The translations under genes were made by a program, and so were the position numbers. The notes beneath the pieces are model-generated. The model saw nothing but the letters and a program-made list of their open reading frames with translations, searched no databases and had not been told where the DNA came from. From contig JADJXJ010000001.1 in NCBI GenBank assembly GCA_016715945.1, forward strand, positions 558,001-622,000: a stretch of 64,000 nucleotides of DNA, given 5' to 3'. Below are positions 26,251 through 33,645 of the stretch, in pieces. Positions within the stretch are counted from its first letter, which is position 1. Every line of letters starts with the position of its first letter. This stretch comes from Bacteroidota bacterium. GTDB taxonomy: Bacteria; Bacteroidota; Bacteroidia; Bacteroidales; F082.

Positions 26251-26269
26251 TGTTAACTAGCTGTTAACA
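26251..26269. promoter_or_regulatory. Perfect palindrome upstream of a decayed T9SS gene
   Basis: TGTTAAC-tagct-GTTAACA: two 7-base arms with a 5-base centre, 20 bases upstream of a -7 box at 26290. Its placement fits an operator for a dimeric regulator, but it could be part of the truA 3' region. It is not followed by a T run, so it is unlikely to be a terminator. Confidence 0.4.
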
Positions 26270-26289
26270 CTAAAATTTTTCTATGCCTC

Positions 26290-26297
26290 TACATTTG
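26290..26297 (+). promoter_or_regulatory. -7 promoter box of the decayed T9SS gene
   Basis: TACATTTG fits TAnnTTTG, 24 bases before the ATG at 26322. The promoter therefore still looks intact although the gene is broken. Confidence 0.5.
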
Positions 26298-26321
26298 TTA
26301 GTTCTTAAGACTTCATTTAGT

Positions 26322-26825
26322 ATGAAACGTCTAGTGTTTCTTACCAACCTATTGCTTGCTGCAAGTTTTTTAAAAGCTCAAAAGACCGAATATTTGTGGC
26401 GATACTACACTCCGGGTAATACCGGAATTATGGGGATTATTGTGAAGGATTATGGATCGATCATGATGCGAACCCTTATTTTTCAGCTTACGTTCCCGCC
26501 TGGGAGGAAGGAGGTTTTTCAAAATTTTTGGTCAGCGAAAACCGGTGGTTGAATTATTCAAATGTGCAGTATCCGGTAATAGGCAGCACTGCTGATGTCG
26601 GAGCTTATCCGAAAGCAACTTTCTGAGCTTGCTGTAGAAATTATCATTACAAACTCCATTGGACAGGTTGTCAATCACTTAGTTTATTCCCGGGACAGTG
26701 ATATTCGCCAACAGGTTCAATGGGATAGAAGGGATATGAACGGGAAGTGCTGTCCGCCAGGAGTTTACACGTGCTTTCTTAAGGTTGGTAGTTACACAGG
26801 TTTCGTAAAACTCGTTGCACTGTAA
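26322..26825 (+). pseudogene. Remnant of a T9SS-exported protein (frameshift plus internal deletion)
   Basis: The start is intact: ATG 26322, signal peptide MKRLVFLTNLLLAASFLKAQ, then TEYLWRYYTPGNTGIMG. At the G run near 26430 the frame breaks. Reading on one frame over restores protein-like sequence (GLWIDHDANPYFSAYVPAWE..., then SKFLVSENRWLNYSNVQYPV), which ends at a stop near 26625. A third frame from about 26595 then gives a T9SS type A sorting-domain end (ITNSIGQVVNHLVY... PGVYTCFLKVGSYTGFVKLVAL, stop 26823-26825). The N-terminal part and the sorting tail belong to one kind of secreted protein, so the middle has been lost. A single missing G would explain the first break. Confidence 0.75.
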
Positions 26826-27315
26826 ACTGAACAGCATACGGGCTTCCGGAATGAGGGCGCAAAGCTCGGAGTTTCTGGGTTAAAAATATGCACTGATCAT
26901 ATGCATAAATCCAGAAGTTCAGATCGGAAGAAATACATGATAAAACTCTGAAGCATCGAAAAGTTGCCCGGAAGCCGGTAGGCCCGAAGTACGTTCCGTG
27001 TGGCTTGTAAAAAGATGGTTTTTGATGGGCGTTGATACTTGTCCGGATCGTACTTCTTCCTGCCGGAAAATAACTTTCAGACGAACCTGCGCGAGCTTTC
27101 TATACGGATGAATGACCTTCGAACAGCAACCACCACATGTTTGCCAGCAGATTATCGGCTTTTAACCTGATTGATGCGGACAGGTCATGAAAAGTGCTGT
27201 TGGTGAGGAGCAAGGAAGATTATGGACAGGTTAAGTGGTGACCAAAGGATAAAATCCAATTCACCATGCAACAGGTGTACCAACCGACAGAAAACCAATT
27301 TCGTGAATCAGATTA
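26826..27315. other. Non-coding stretch
   Basis: No ORF of credible length, RNA gene or repeat was recognised in this ~490-base stretch between the decayed T9SS gene and the amide hydrolase. It may hold further debris of the decayed gene, but no homology could be read. Confidence 0.45.
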
Positions 27316-28380
27316 TCAGATACCCTGAAACTTGAATGGGGTAGCCTTAATAAACTTATCCGATACTTCACCGGCATAAGGCTGTCCTTTGATTACCGGA
27401 AGCATGCGCACGCCGGATTTAGGGGCAAAATCAATTTTCTTCAGATCAACCCAAATGGTGCTTGGATAGAGGACATCCTCATAATAATACACCAGGTCGG
27501 TTTGATTAGCCACAACGCGCCAGCGGGTTGTACTCAGGTCGAGGGATTGGCCGGATTGGATGCCAAAAGGCACACTCAAATTGCGAATCAGACTAAATAC
27601 AGCAGCAGTGGCAATGTGGGTGCTGTCCACCTCAGGCAGGTATTTCAGATAAAAATTAGCGCGCACAAATCTGTCTGCAGCTTTGTTGGTTCCAGGCAAA
27701 AATTCAAATCCGTTGATGGCGTCCCAGTAACTGTTGATTGCCAATTGTTTCTCAAAAGTCGGGGAGTTTGTGAGTACATTATAGTCTCGATCGTGGTAAA
27801 TGTGTAACTTCCCTTCGACATATTCAAGGATCGCATTATCGCCTGTGGCATCCGATAGGGAAAGGTGAATGGTAGTTTTTATATTTGTGCCCGGTATGTT
27901 ATCGGTCACTACAACAAATTTCTCTTTCCTGAACTCCTCTACAGCCTCGGCAACAGTGGCAAAATTATCGAGTGCATACTGCGCCCACATTGAAATGGCC
28001 AGACCTGGCTTGTCGCCGTTTTTTACAAAATCCGGATAGATGGATTCCGTCAAAAAAAGCATGTTGGCCATAAGACCTTTTTCGTTCATCCCATCCGGAA
28101 TCCCTAAATCCCATGAACTTATACATACACTGCCATATTTGGAAGTCCAAACAATCGATGATTTTTCACCGGTTTCGCCATTGCGTTGCATGCCTCGTGG
28201 AAAAATCCACATGTTTCCTGGAATGGGGATGGAAAAATCCATGCTCCGGCCAGTGATTATTTTTCCTTTTTGCTTCTTGTAAACAAACCTTGTACACGCG
28301 TCGGATTCTGTTCCAGTGAGAAGCAGGCTGAGCGTAATAGCAACAGTTGCAAGAGACCAAAGAAAAGTTCTTTTAAACAT
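27316..28380 (-). CDS. Exported linear amide C-N hydrolase (choloylglycine hydrolase / penicillin V acylase family)
   Basis: Ntn hydrolase that cuts non-peptide amide bonds; known members act on conjugated bile salts, penicillin V or acyl-homoserine lactones. The 354-residue precursor has a signal peptide. Cleavage before Cys29 (SDACTRFVYK) would expose the catalytic N-terminal Cys directly. Arg and Asp of GRSMDFS and the Asn in YNVLTNSPTFE match the family active site. The start is ATG 28380; an upstream in-frame codon (28410) lies inside the -7 box and is rejected. The substrate cannot be told from sequence. Export suggests action on an external or periplasmic compound. Confidence 0.87.
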   Translation of the reverse strand: MFKRTFLWSLATVAITLSLLLTGTESDACTRFVYKKQKGKIITGRSMDFSIPIPGNMWIFPRGMQRNGETGEKSSIVWTSKYGSVCISSWDLGIPDGMNEKGLMANMLFLTESIYPDFVKNGDKPGLAISMWAQYALDNFATVAEAVEEFRKEKFVVVTDNIPGTNIKTTIHLSLSDATGDNAILEYVEGKLHIYHDRDYNVLTNSPTFEKQLAINSYWDAINGFEFLPGTNKAADRFVRANFYLKYLPEVDSTHIATAAVFSLIRNLSVPFGIQSGQSLDLSTTRWRVVANQTDLVYYYEDVLYPSTIWVDLKKIDFAPKSGVRMLPVIKGQPYAGEVSDKFIKATPFKFQGI

Positions 28381-28407
28381 GATAATGATGATTATAGGTT
28401 GTGGGCG

Positions 28408-28415
28408 CAAATGTA
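28408..28415 (-). promoter_or_regulatory. -7 promoter box for the amide hydrolase
   Basis: Minus-strand TACATTTG fits TAnnTTTG, 27 bases before the ATG. It follows immediately after the terminator of the upstream gene. Confidence 0.55.
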
Positions 28416-28444
28416 AAAGAAAAGCCGGATTTTCGGATCCGGCT
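28414..28444 (-). terminator. Rho-independent terminator of the methionine-gamma-lyase-like gene
   Basis: AGCCGGAT / ATCCGGCT arms (28423-28430 and 28437-28444) enclose a 6-base loop. On the minus strand the stem is followed by TTTTCTTTT. It lies 40 bases after the stop of the PLP enzyme gene. Confidence 0.8.
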
Positions 28445-28484
28445 CAAAATAATTTAACATACCATTTTTTGTGAAAGTTAAGTC

Positions 28485-29711
28485 TCAGGCCAATTCGTGG
28501 CTTGGCAGCAATCGGGTTTCTTTCAGGCATTGATAGATGCGTTTCCAGGTATTTTCGATGTCGAAGTCGAGGCCCACGCTGAAGCGGATCAGGCCTTCCG
28601 ACATGCCCATTTTGCGCTGCAGCTCTTCGGGTACTTCCGACGAAGTGCTTTTGCCGCTGTTGCTGAACAGGGTTTTGAAATATCCCAGGCTCACAGCTAA
28701 ATAACCCACATCGGCCAGTTCCATGCTTTCCATCAGGCGGGCCGCATTCTCGGCAGTTTCCATATCAATGGCGATCATGCCACCGTAACCAAAGGCCGGA
28801 TGCATCATTTTTTTCAGGACTTCGTGGCCGGGATCGTCCTCAAATCCGGGATAACGGACTTTGATGCCGGCTTCTCTGAATTTTTTGGCCAAATAAGCGG
28901 CATTGCGGCTATGCTGCTGCATGCGGATATGCAGGGTGTGCATGTTTTTGAGGATCGAAGCGCTGCGGAAGGGGTCGAGCACGGGTCCGAGGAGCATGGC
29001 GGTGCCCTCGTTCACGTCGATCAGAGCGTTGATAAATTCCTTGCTTGCACAGATAGCGCCGGCCACACAGTCGTTTTTTCCGTTGACGAATTTGGTGAGG
29101 CTGTACACCACCACATCGGCGCCCAGCAGGGCAGGGGCTACTATCAGGGGCGTGAAAGTGTTGTCCACCACCAGTTTGATGCCTTTTTCGTGGGCGATTT
29201 GTGCCAGTGCGGGGATGTCGCTGATCTGCAACAGCGGATTGGTCATGGTTTCGGTGTAAATCACTTTGGTATTGGGTCGTATGGCTGCCCTCACTGCATC
29301 GTGGTTGGTGATATCCACAAAACTTACGCTGATGTTGTAGCGCGGCAACCAGTTTTGCATGAATGCAAATGTGCCCCCGTAGGTTGTCAGGCTGCAGACG
29401 ATATGGTCGCCGCTCTTGCACAACTGCAGCAAAGCCGATGTGATTGCTCCCATGCCACTGGCCGTAATCCATGCCATCTCGGTGCCTTCCATGGCCGCCA
29501 TGGCCTCGGCCAGGTATCTGTTGCTCGGATTCCAGTGCCTGGAATACAGAAAACAGCCTTCAGCCTCACCATGAAAAGTGTCGGTCATCGTTTTGGCCTG
29601 CATGAAAGTGTAAGTGGCCGAGTCGGTTACGGAGGGATTCACGTCGCCGAATTCGCCAAATTGCTTGAGCTCGAAAAGGGCGCGCAAGGGGTTGTGATTT
29701 TTATGCGACAT
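28485..29711 (-). CDS. Cys/Met metabolism PLP enzyme (methionine gamma-lyase-like)
   Basis: Fold-type I PLP enzyme of the cystathionine-gamma-synthase/methionine-gamma-lyase group, 408 residues. Motifs: YSRHWNPSNRYLAEAMAAMEG (substrate/PLP side, residues 56-76), SGMGAI (85-90), Asp183 in VVDNTF and the PLP lysine Lys207 in YSLTKFVNG. Members split sulfur amino acids (methionine to methanethiol, ammonia and 2-oxobutyrate) or make cystathionine; which one applies here is unclear. The Lrp/AsnC regulator gene lies divergently 145 bases away, which favours amino-acid-responsive control and a catabolic role. A -7 box at 29728 and a terminator at 28414 make it monocistronic. Confidence 0.88.
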   Translation of the reverse strand: MSHKNHNPLRALFELKQFGEFGDVNPSVTDSATYTFMQAKTMTDTFHGEAEGCFLYSRHWNPSNRYLAEAMAAMEGTEMAWITASGMGAITSALLQLCKSGDHIVCSLTTYGGTFAFMQNWLPRYNISVSFVDITNHDAVRAAIRPNTKVIYTETMTNPLLQISDIPALAQIAHEKGIKLVVDNTFTPLIVAPALLGADVVVYSLTKFVNGKNDCVAGAICASKEFINALIDVNEGTAMLLGPVLDPFRSASILKNMHTLHIRMQQHSRNAAYLAKKFREAGIKVRYPGFEDDPGHEVLKKMMHPAFGYGGMIAIDMETAENAARLMESMELADVGYLAVSLGYFKTLFSNSGKSTSSEVPEELQRKMGMSEGLIRFSVGLDFDIENTWKRIYQCLKETRLLPSHELA

Positions 29712-29727
29712 AGTGTGAATTTTTTAT

Positions 29728-29735
29728 CAAAGTTA
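29728..29735 (-). promoter_or_regulatory. -7 promoter box for the methionine-gamma-lyase-like gene
   Basis: Minus-strand TAACTTTG fits TAnnTTTG, 17 bases before the ATG, in the region shared with the divergent Lrp gene. Confidence 0.55.
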
Positions 29736-29819
29736 GGAATAAAACGGAATTCAGGATTGTTGTATAGCACTGTAAAACCGTTTTTTTGAAAAAAAATAAA
29801 AAGTGTAAGTGCAAAACTC

Positions 29820-29827
29820 TATTTTTG
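29820..29827 (+). promoter_or_regulatory. -7 promoter box for the Lrp/AsnC regulator
   Basis: TATTTTTG fits TAnnTTTG, about 30 bases before ATG 29857. The two divergent boxes are about 85 bases apart, leaving space for a shared Lrp operator. Confidence 0.5.
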
Positions 29828-29856
29828 CAAAAAATCGAACAAAAACCACCTCAAAC

Positions 29857-30330
29857 ATGCACGATGACTTTCATATTGATAGCCTCGACCGCCGCATCCT
29901 CTCCATTTTAATCGAAGATGCACGCACACCTTTTGTCGAAATAGCCCGCCGTTGCAACGTTTCAGGAGCTGCCATACACCAGCGTGTAGCCAAGATGCAG
30001 GAAGCCGGGCTGATCAGCGGGGCACATTTCAAGCTCAACCCCAAAGCCATGGGCTACCATACCTGCGCCTTTATCGGCATACAGGTCAACCTGGTCTCGA
30101 ACAGCACACACAACAAAGTATATCAGCAGATTATGGAAATCCCGGAGATTGTGGAATGCCACCATATCAGCGGAAAATATTCCCTGCTGGTTAAAATTTA
30201 CACCCACAACAATGAGCACCTGAAGAAAATTATCGTCGAAAAAATCCAGAGCATACCCGAAATCACCTTTACCGAGACCTTCATCTCGCTTGAAGCCGGA
30301 TTCGAGCGCAGTTTGCCAGTGGAGACATAA
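29857..30330 (+). CDS. Lrp/AsnC family transcriptional regulator
   Basis: Feast/famine regulator of 157 residues. N-terminal helix-turn-helix (IDSLDRRILSILIEDARTPFVEIARRCNVSGAAIHQRVAKM, about 6-45) and a C-terminal RAM ligand-binding domain (GYHTCAFIGIQVN... to TETFISLEAGFERS). Family members sense amino acids and often control the adjacent divergent gene, here a methionine-gamma-lyase-like enzyme. ATG 29857 is preferred over an in-frame codon at 29809, which lies upstream of the -7 box. Confidence 0.92.
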   Translation: MHDDFHIDSLDRRILSILIEDARTPFVEIARRCNVSGAAIHQRVAKMQEAGLISGAHFKLNPKAMGYHTCAFIGIQVNLVSNSTHNKVYQQIMEIPEIVECHHISGKYSLLVKIYTHNNEHLKKIIVEKIQSIPEITFTETFISLEAGFERSLPVET

Positions 30331-30395
30331 TAATAAGGTGCAGCTAAATCTTTTGCGCAAGGTGTTTTTCGGCTTCGCCGTAACACAGCAAATGC

Positions 30396-30403
30396 TAATT
30401 TTG
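30396..30403 (+). promoter_or_regulatory. -7 promoter box with near-zero leader
   Basis: TAATTTTG fits TAnnTTTG and ends only 5 bases before ATG 30409. With transcription starting about 5 bases after the box, the mRNA would be leaderless or almost so. Confidence 0.45.
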
Positions 30404-30408
30404 CCCTG

Positions 30409-32919
30409 ATGACAGGCAAGAAACTACTTTCGGGCATCCTGCCGGCGTGCTTACTCATGTGCTTTGCGCTGACCGGAAACAGCCAGCAGCTCAGGCATGT
30501 GTTCCAATACCAGATCAATTCCAGGACCAATGCCCAGCATCAGCTGCGGGGCAATCAGGCTGTGCTCAGCGCCCTGGCAGCCTCGGGAGACAAAGACGTG
30601 CAGGACCTGGAGCTCAGATACAGGCTCAGCCTCGAAGCCACACTCAGCCAGGCCGGCAACGACTTCTACGAATGGAAGGTGCAGCTTATCCCCGAATTCA
30701 CCGGTGGCGATGCAACATACCGCCAGTTTGACCTGAGCAGGGTGCTCGTGCCCGACCGTTGCAGGTTGCAGGCCGACGGAAGGGTGTATGCCAACGTGCA
30801 GGGTTCCGACGAAACAAGCCTCGGAAGCGCCTTCAGGCTCCGCCTGCCAGGCCATACCAGGCACCCTGTTTTTTCGGTGGACTATCTGTCGTTCTCCGGT
30901 CAGCGACGCGACGAAATCATCCAGCATATCGGCAATGTCAATCAATACTGGGCTTCTGTGAAACTGCTCGACAGCCTGCTCCTGCATGCCGAACGCGGAG
31001 AAGCCGACCTGAGGGCAGGATTTGCCGGCTTGTTTGCTGCACGCGACAAACTGCGCAAAGCCATACTCAACGCCAGACAATCGCTCGAGAAGTCTTATCA
31101 GTACGGCGCCAACGACCCGGCAGACCTTCAACAGCGCCTCCATGCAGCCGAACGCTTCATGACCCGCTACAAGACCCTGCTTCAGGACTACCGCGACCCC
31201 CGCGATAAAAATGCACGCCTGATCGCACGAGCCATCGGCCAGGCACAGACCACCTACCTGCGTGCCTCCATCAAAGGCGATTATCGCGATAACGAGCTGA
31301 TGCTGAGCATGTCGCGCCTTTGGCCCGACGACCAGCTGCTGGCACAGTTCGAACGCATGGGCTCCGACGAAAGCGAGATGCCCGGCACCCAGGCCCTCTT
31401 TGCCGAGGAAGTTCGCCTGGCCGACTCGCTGCTCGCAAAATCGGACTATGCCTTTGCTCTCAACTTTTACGAAGATGCACTCAGCTGGGCAAAGCTGAGC
31501 GGACTGCAGGTGAATGCCCCCTCGCTGAACGAAAAAATGGATGCTGCACGGCTTGGTCTGCTCCGCTCACACCTGCATATTGCCGCCAGGGCAGTGGCCA
31601 CAGGAAATATGCAACTGGCCGAAAACTACCGCGACAAGGCCGCACAATATGCCACCGTGCGCAAATCGGAACAGCTTGCACAACAACTGCCCCGTCAGAG
31701 CGACGACCTGGTGAAAGCCTACATCCGCCAGGCTCAGCAACTCACCGACCAAAAACGTTACCAGGAAGCCATACGCATGTATGAACAGGCCGCCGCCGCT
31801 GCCCGCGACTTTTATAACATCGAGCATGAGCTGGCCATCACCGAAGGGCTTTTCCGGACACACCGCATGGTCTATATGGACCTGGTGAAAGAAGCCGAAG
31901 AGCTGCACAATGCCGGCCGTACCGAAGATGCCCGCAGGAGACTTCAGCAGGCGCTGGCCTACCGTGCCGACCATCCGGAATACCTGCGCACCTCGATGGA
32001 AGCCGTACAGCTGCAACAAAAAATAGGACAGGGCAGCGCCATACCCCTCCCGCCCACCAACGAACGCCGCACCTTTCCGCAAACATCGGCACAAACACAG
32101 GCCGCACAGGAAGCCAAACGCGAAATCCTGCGCCGCATCCCTGAGGTGCAACTCAAAGCCTGGACCAACGACCTGCCCGAAGCCTGGCGCATGTACGACG
32201 AACTGCTCCAGCTTCAAAAAACACACCTGCTCGACAACGATGCCGAGCTGCGCAAGGCCTTTGTCGAACTCGACGAGCGCCTTATCGAACGCATCTGCCT
32301 CAACCACAGGCTGAACATCCAGGAATGGACGCAGAAAGCCCGTCAGGACCTTCAACGCGGCATCCTGAGCGGGGTGGAAAAGATGCTCACCGATGCCGTG
32401 GAAGTGGCCAACAGCAACCGCGGCTGCAAACTCGATGCCACCGAAGCCCAGCAAATGCTCGAACGCCTTGCGCCCGTCTTCGCCTACCAGCGCGAATACC
32501 AGCAGGTGCTCGACGCCATCGCCACACGGGGCATCAGGGAAGCTGCACCTTTATATATTACTTTCGACCGCAGTGTGGCCGCTTCCAATGCCGAACGCTT
32601 CGGAATCAGGCACCAGAATTTCGACAGCTTTGTCCGCAGCCAGAACAGCCTGCAGGTGCTCCTTCAGGCGGCTGAATATTACCTGGAACAAATGAACGAC
32701 GAGGCCCTGCTGGGACTCATCGCCTTGCTGCCGGAATACCAGTTTCGCCGCGATGAGGTGATGCCCTTGCTGCAACGTGCCGCCACCCTGTTTGCCGTTG
32801 CCGACCGTACCAAAGGCGTGGGACGCAACGGCATGGCCATCAGCGACCTGGCCCGCACCGACCAGCGACTACTCCCCCTGCAAAAAGCCTACCGCCAGGC
32901 CATCAGGCAGTTAAGGTGA
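30409..32919 (+). CDS. Large secreted alpha-helical repeat protein, function unknown
   Basis: The 836-residue product has a signal peptide (MTGKKLLSGILPACLLMCFALTGNSQ). After a beta-containing N-terminal part (about 30-190), nearly all of it is helical and rich in Ala, Arg, Glu and Gln, with TPR-like pairs such as LADSLLAKSDYAFALNFYEDAL, QQLTDQKRYQEAIRMYEQAA and EAEELHNAGRTEDARRRLQQAL. No catalytic motif or sorting domain is seen, so it is probably periplasmic. It does not match a family I can name. It is monocistronic, downstream of the Lrp gene, and borders the accessory region. Confidence 0.72.
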   Translation: MTGKKLLSGILPACLLMCFALTGNSQQLRHVFQYQINSRTNAQHQLRGNQAVLSALAASGDKDVQDLELRYRLSLEATLSQAGNDFYEWKVQLIPEFTGGDATYRQFDLSRVLVPDRCRLQADGRVYANVQGSDETSLGSAFRLRLPGHTRHPVFSVDYLSFSGQRRDEIIQHIGNVNQYWASVKLLDSLLLHAERGEADLRAGFAGLFAARDKLRKAILNARQSLEKSYQYGANDPADLQQRLHAAERFMTRYKTLLQDYRDPRDKNARLIARAIGQAQTTYLRASIKGDYRDNELMLSMSRLWPDDQLLAQFERMGSDESEMPGTQALFAEEVRLADSLLAKSDYAFALNFYEDALSWAKLSGLQVNAPSLNEKMDAARLGLLRSHLHIAARAVATGNMQLAENYRDKAAQYATVRKSEQLAQQLPRQSDDLVKAYIRQAQQLTDQKRYQEAIRMYEQAAAAARDFYNIEHELAITEGLFRTHRMVYMDLVKEAEELHNAGRTEDARRRLQQALAYRADHPEYLRTSMEAVQLQQKIGQGSAIPLPPTNERRTFPQTSAQTQAAQEAKREILRRIPEVQLKAWTNDLPEAWRMYDELLQLQKTHLLDNDAELRKAFVELDERLIERICLNHRLNIQEWTQKARQDLQRGILSGVEKMLTDAVEVANSNRGCKLDATEAQQMLERLAPVFAYQREYQQVLDAIATRGIREAAPLYITFDRSVAASNAERFGIRHQNFDSFVRSQNSLQVLLQAAEYYLEQMNDEALLGLIALLPEYQFRRDEVMPLLQRAATLFAVADRTKGVGRNGMAISDLARTDQRLLPLQKAYRQAIRQLR

Positions 32920-33182
32920 GGGATGAAAACCACTCCTCCCGATTGCCGACCAAGCTCCATGCCGATAAAAACAAGCTGTTCACTGACTCACATGAGGATA
33001 TAAAGCACGCATCTGTGATGTATTCTTTTCCAGCTGCATGACAACACATTGAAGTAGAGTGGTTTGGTAGGCTCAGTCAGACCCTCGAGAAGATTCAAGG
33101 CCGCCCGTCCAACCAAATGTACAAACTACTCCCAATAAAAAATCCTAAATAACAAGCAACACGCTCGTGGCCGAAGGGTTAC
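32920..33182. other. Non-coding stretch at the left edge of the accessory region
   Basis: Base composition shifts from GC-rich to AT-rich across this stretch. No gene is seen. It ends in the first copy of a 20-base direct repeat beside the IS66 fragment. Confidence 0.45.
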
Positions 33183-33432
33183 GTTCAACTGCACAAAGGC
33201 TCCTGTTGCCTGCTCCTTTGAACGATACTTATTTACCCAGTAACGAAATGTGTAAAGCTTCATCCCATTTGCCATTGCAAACGACCTTTGACTTTGACCG
33301 CTTTGCTCCCACTGCTCAACCAACAAAAACATTTTGTCTTTGCGCTCTTTACGAATCATATCCCAAAAATTTTAAGCGCAAATATCTGCAACCCAACCCC
33401 ATCCTAAAATATGCTCATGGCTGAAGGGTTAC
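33163..33432. repeat. Imperfect 20-base direct repeats flanking the IS66 remnant
   Basis: GCTCGTGGCCGAAGGGTTAC at 33163-33182 and GCTCATGGCTGAAGGGTTAC at 33413-33432 differ at two positions and are exactly 250 bases apart. An ATCCTAAA sequence precedes both copies at slightly different distances. The IS66 fragment lies between them. They may be target-derived or a dispersed intergenic repeat. Confidence 0.7.
33183..33359 (-). mobile_element. Truncated IS66-family TnpA (accessory orf) remnant
   Basis: The reading frame MIRKERKDKMFLLVEQWEQS, then GQSQRSFAMANGMKLYTFRYW and VNKYRSKEQATGAFVQL, is the start of the small IS66 TnpA-type helix-turn-helix protein. Homology-like sequence stops near 33183, exactly at the edge of a 20-base repeat. 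The frame then runs into unrelated residues and a stop at 33126. TnpB and the IS66 transposase are absent, so this is an inert fragment. It marks past mobile-element activity beside the defence locus. Confidence 0.7.
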
Positions 33433-33517
33433 ACAAGTTTAACCATCCAGTTAGGATCTGCAATAAACTGCCCGATTGCATGTCTGTCGTGGGTTATGAG
33501 GATGCAAAAAAATCAAA

Positions 33518-33531
33518 CCACCGAAGGGTGG
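33518..33531. repeat. GAA-centred hairpin
   Basis: CCACC-GAAG-GGTGG can form a 5-base stem. Its CCGAAGGG core resembles the hairpins beside the transposase at 39.6 kb and the 20-base repeats at 33.2 and 33.4 kb. On the minus strand it lies about 115 bases past the end of the phosphoesterase-NTPase gene and is followed by a T-rich run, so it might also act as a terminator. Confidence 0.4.
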
Positions 33532-33603
33532 GAGAAAAAATAATTGAATTTATTCTTGGGTAGGTGAAAAGCATACTCTTTTGCAAGCTTTGGTTTGTGT
33601 CAG

Positions 33604-33645
33604 GGCTTGTGCGGATTGCTAATGTGCTTACACCTGTGCGTTGGC
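33604..33645. repeat. Left boundary module of the defence region
   Basis: Contains GGCTTGTG (33604-33611), GCTAATGTGC (33618-33627) and GTGCGTTGGC (33636-33645). The same three modules, slightly varied, occur at 42993-43066 beyond the other end of the hsd operon. The last base overlaps the stop codon of the phosphoesterase-NTPase gene. Confidence 0.45.

Noticed and set aside
26921..26931. Eleven bases identical to the start of a common sequencing adapter (AGATCGGAAGA)
   Set aside because: The match breaks at the next base and the flanking sequence is continuous, so it is most likely chance rather than contamination.
28800..29789. 329-codon plus-strand frame opposite the PLP enzyme
   Set aside because: Shadow of the methionine-gamma-lyase-like gene, which has its PLP lysine and terminator on the minus strand.
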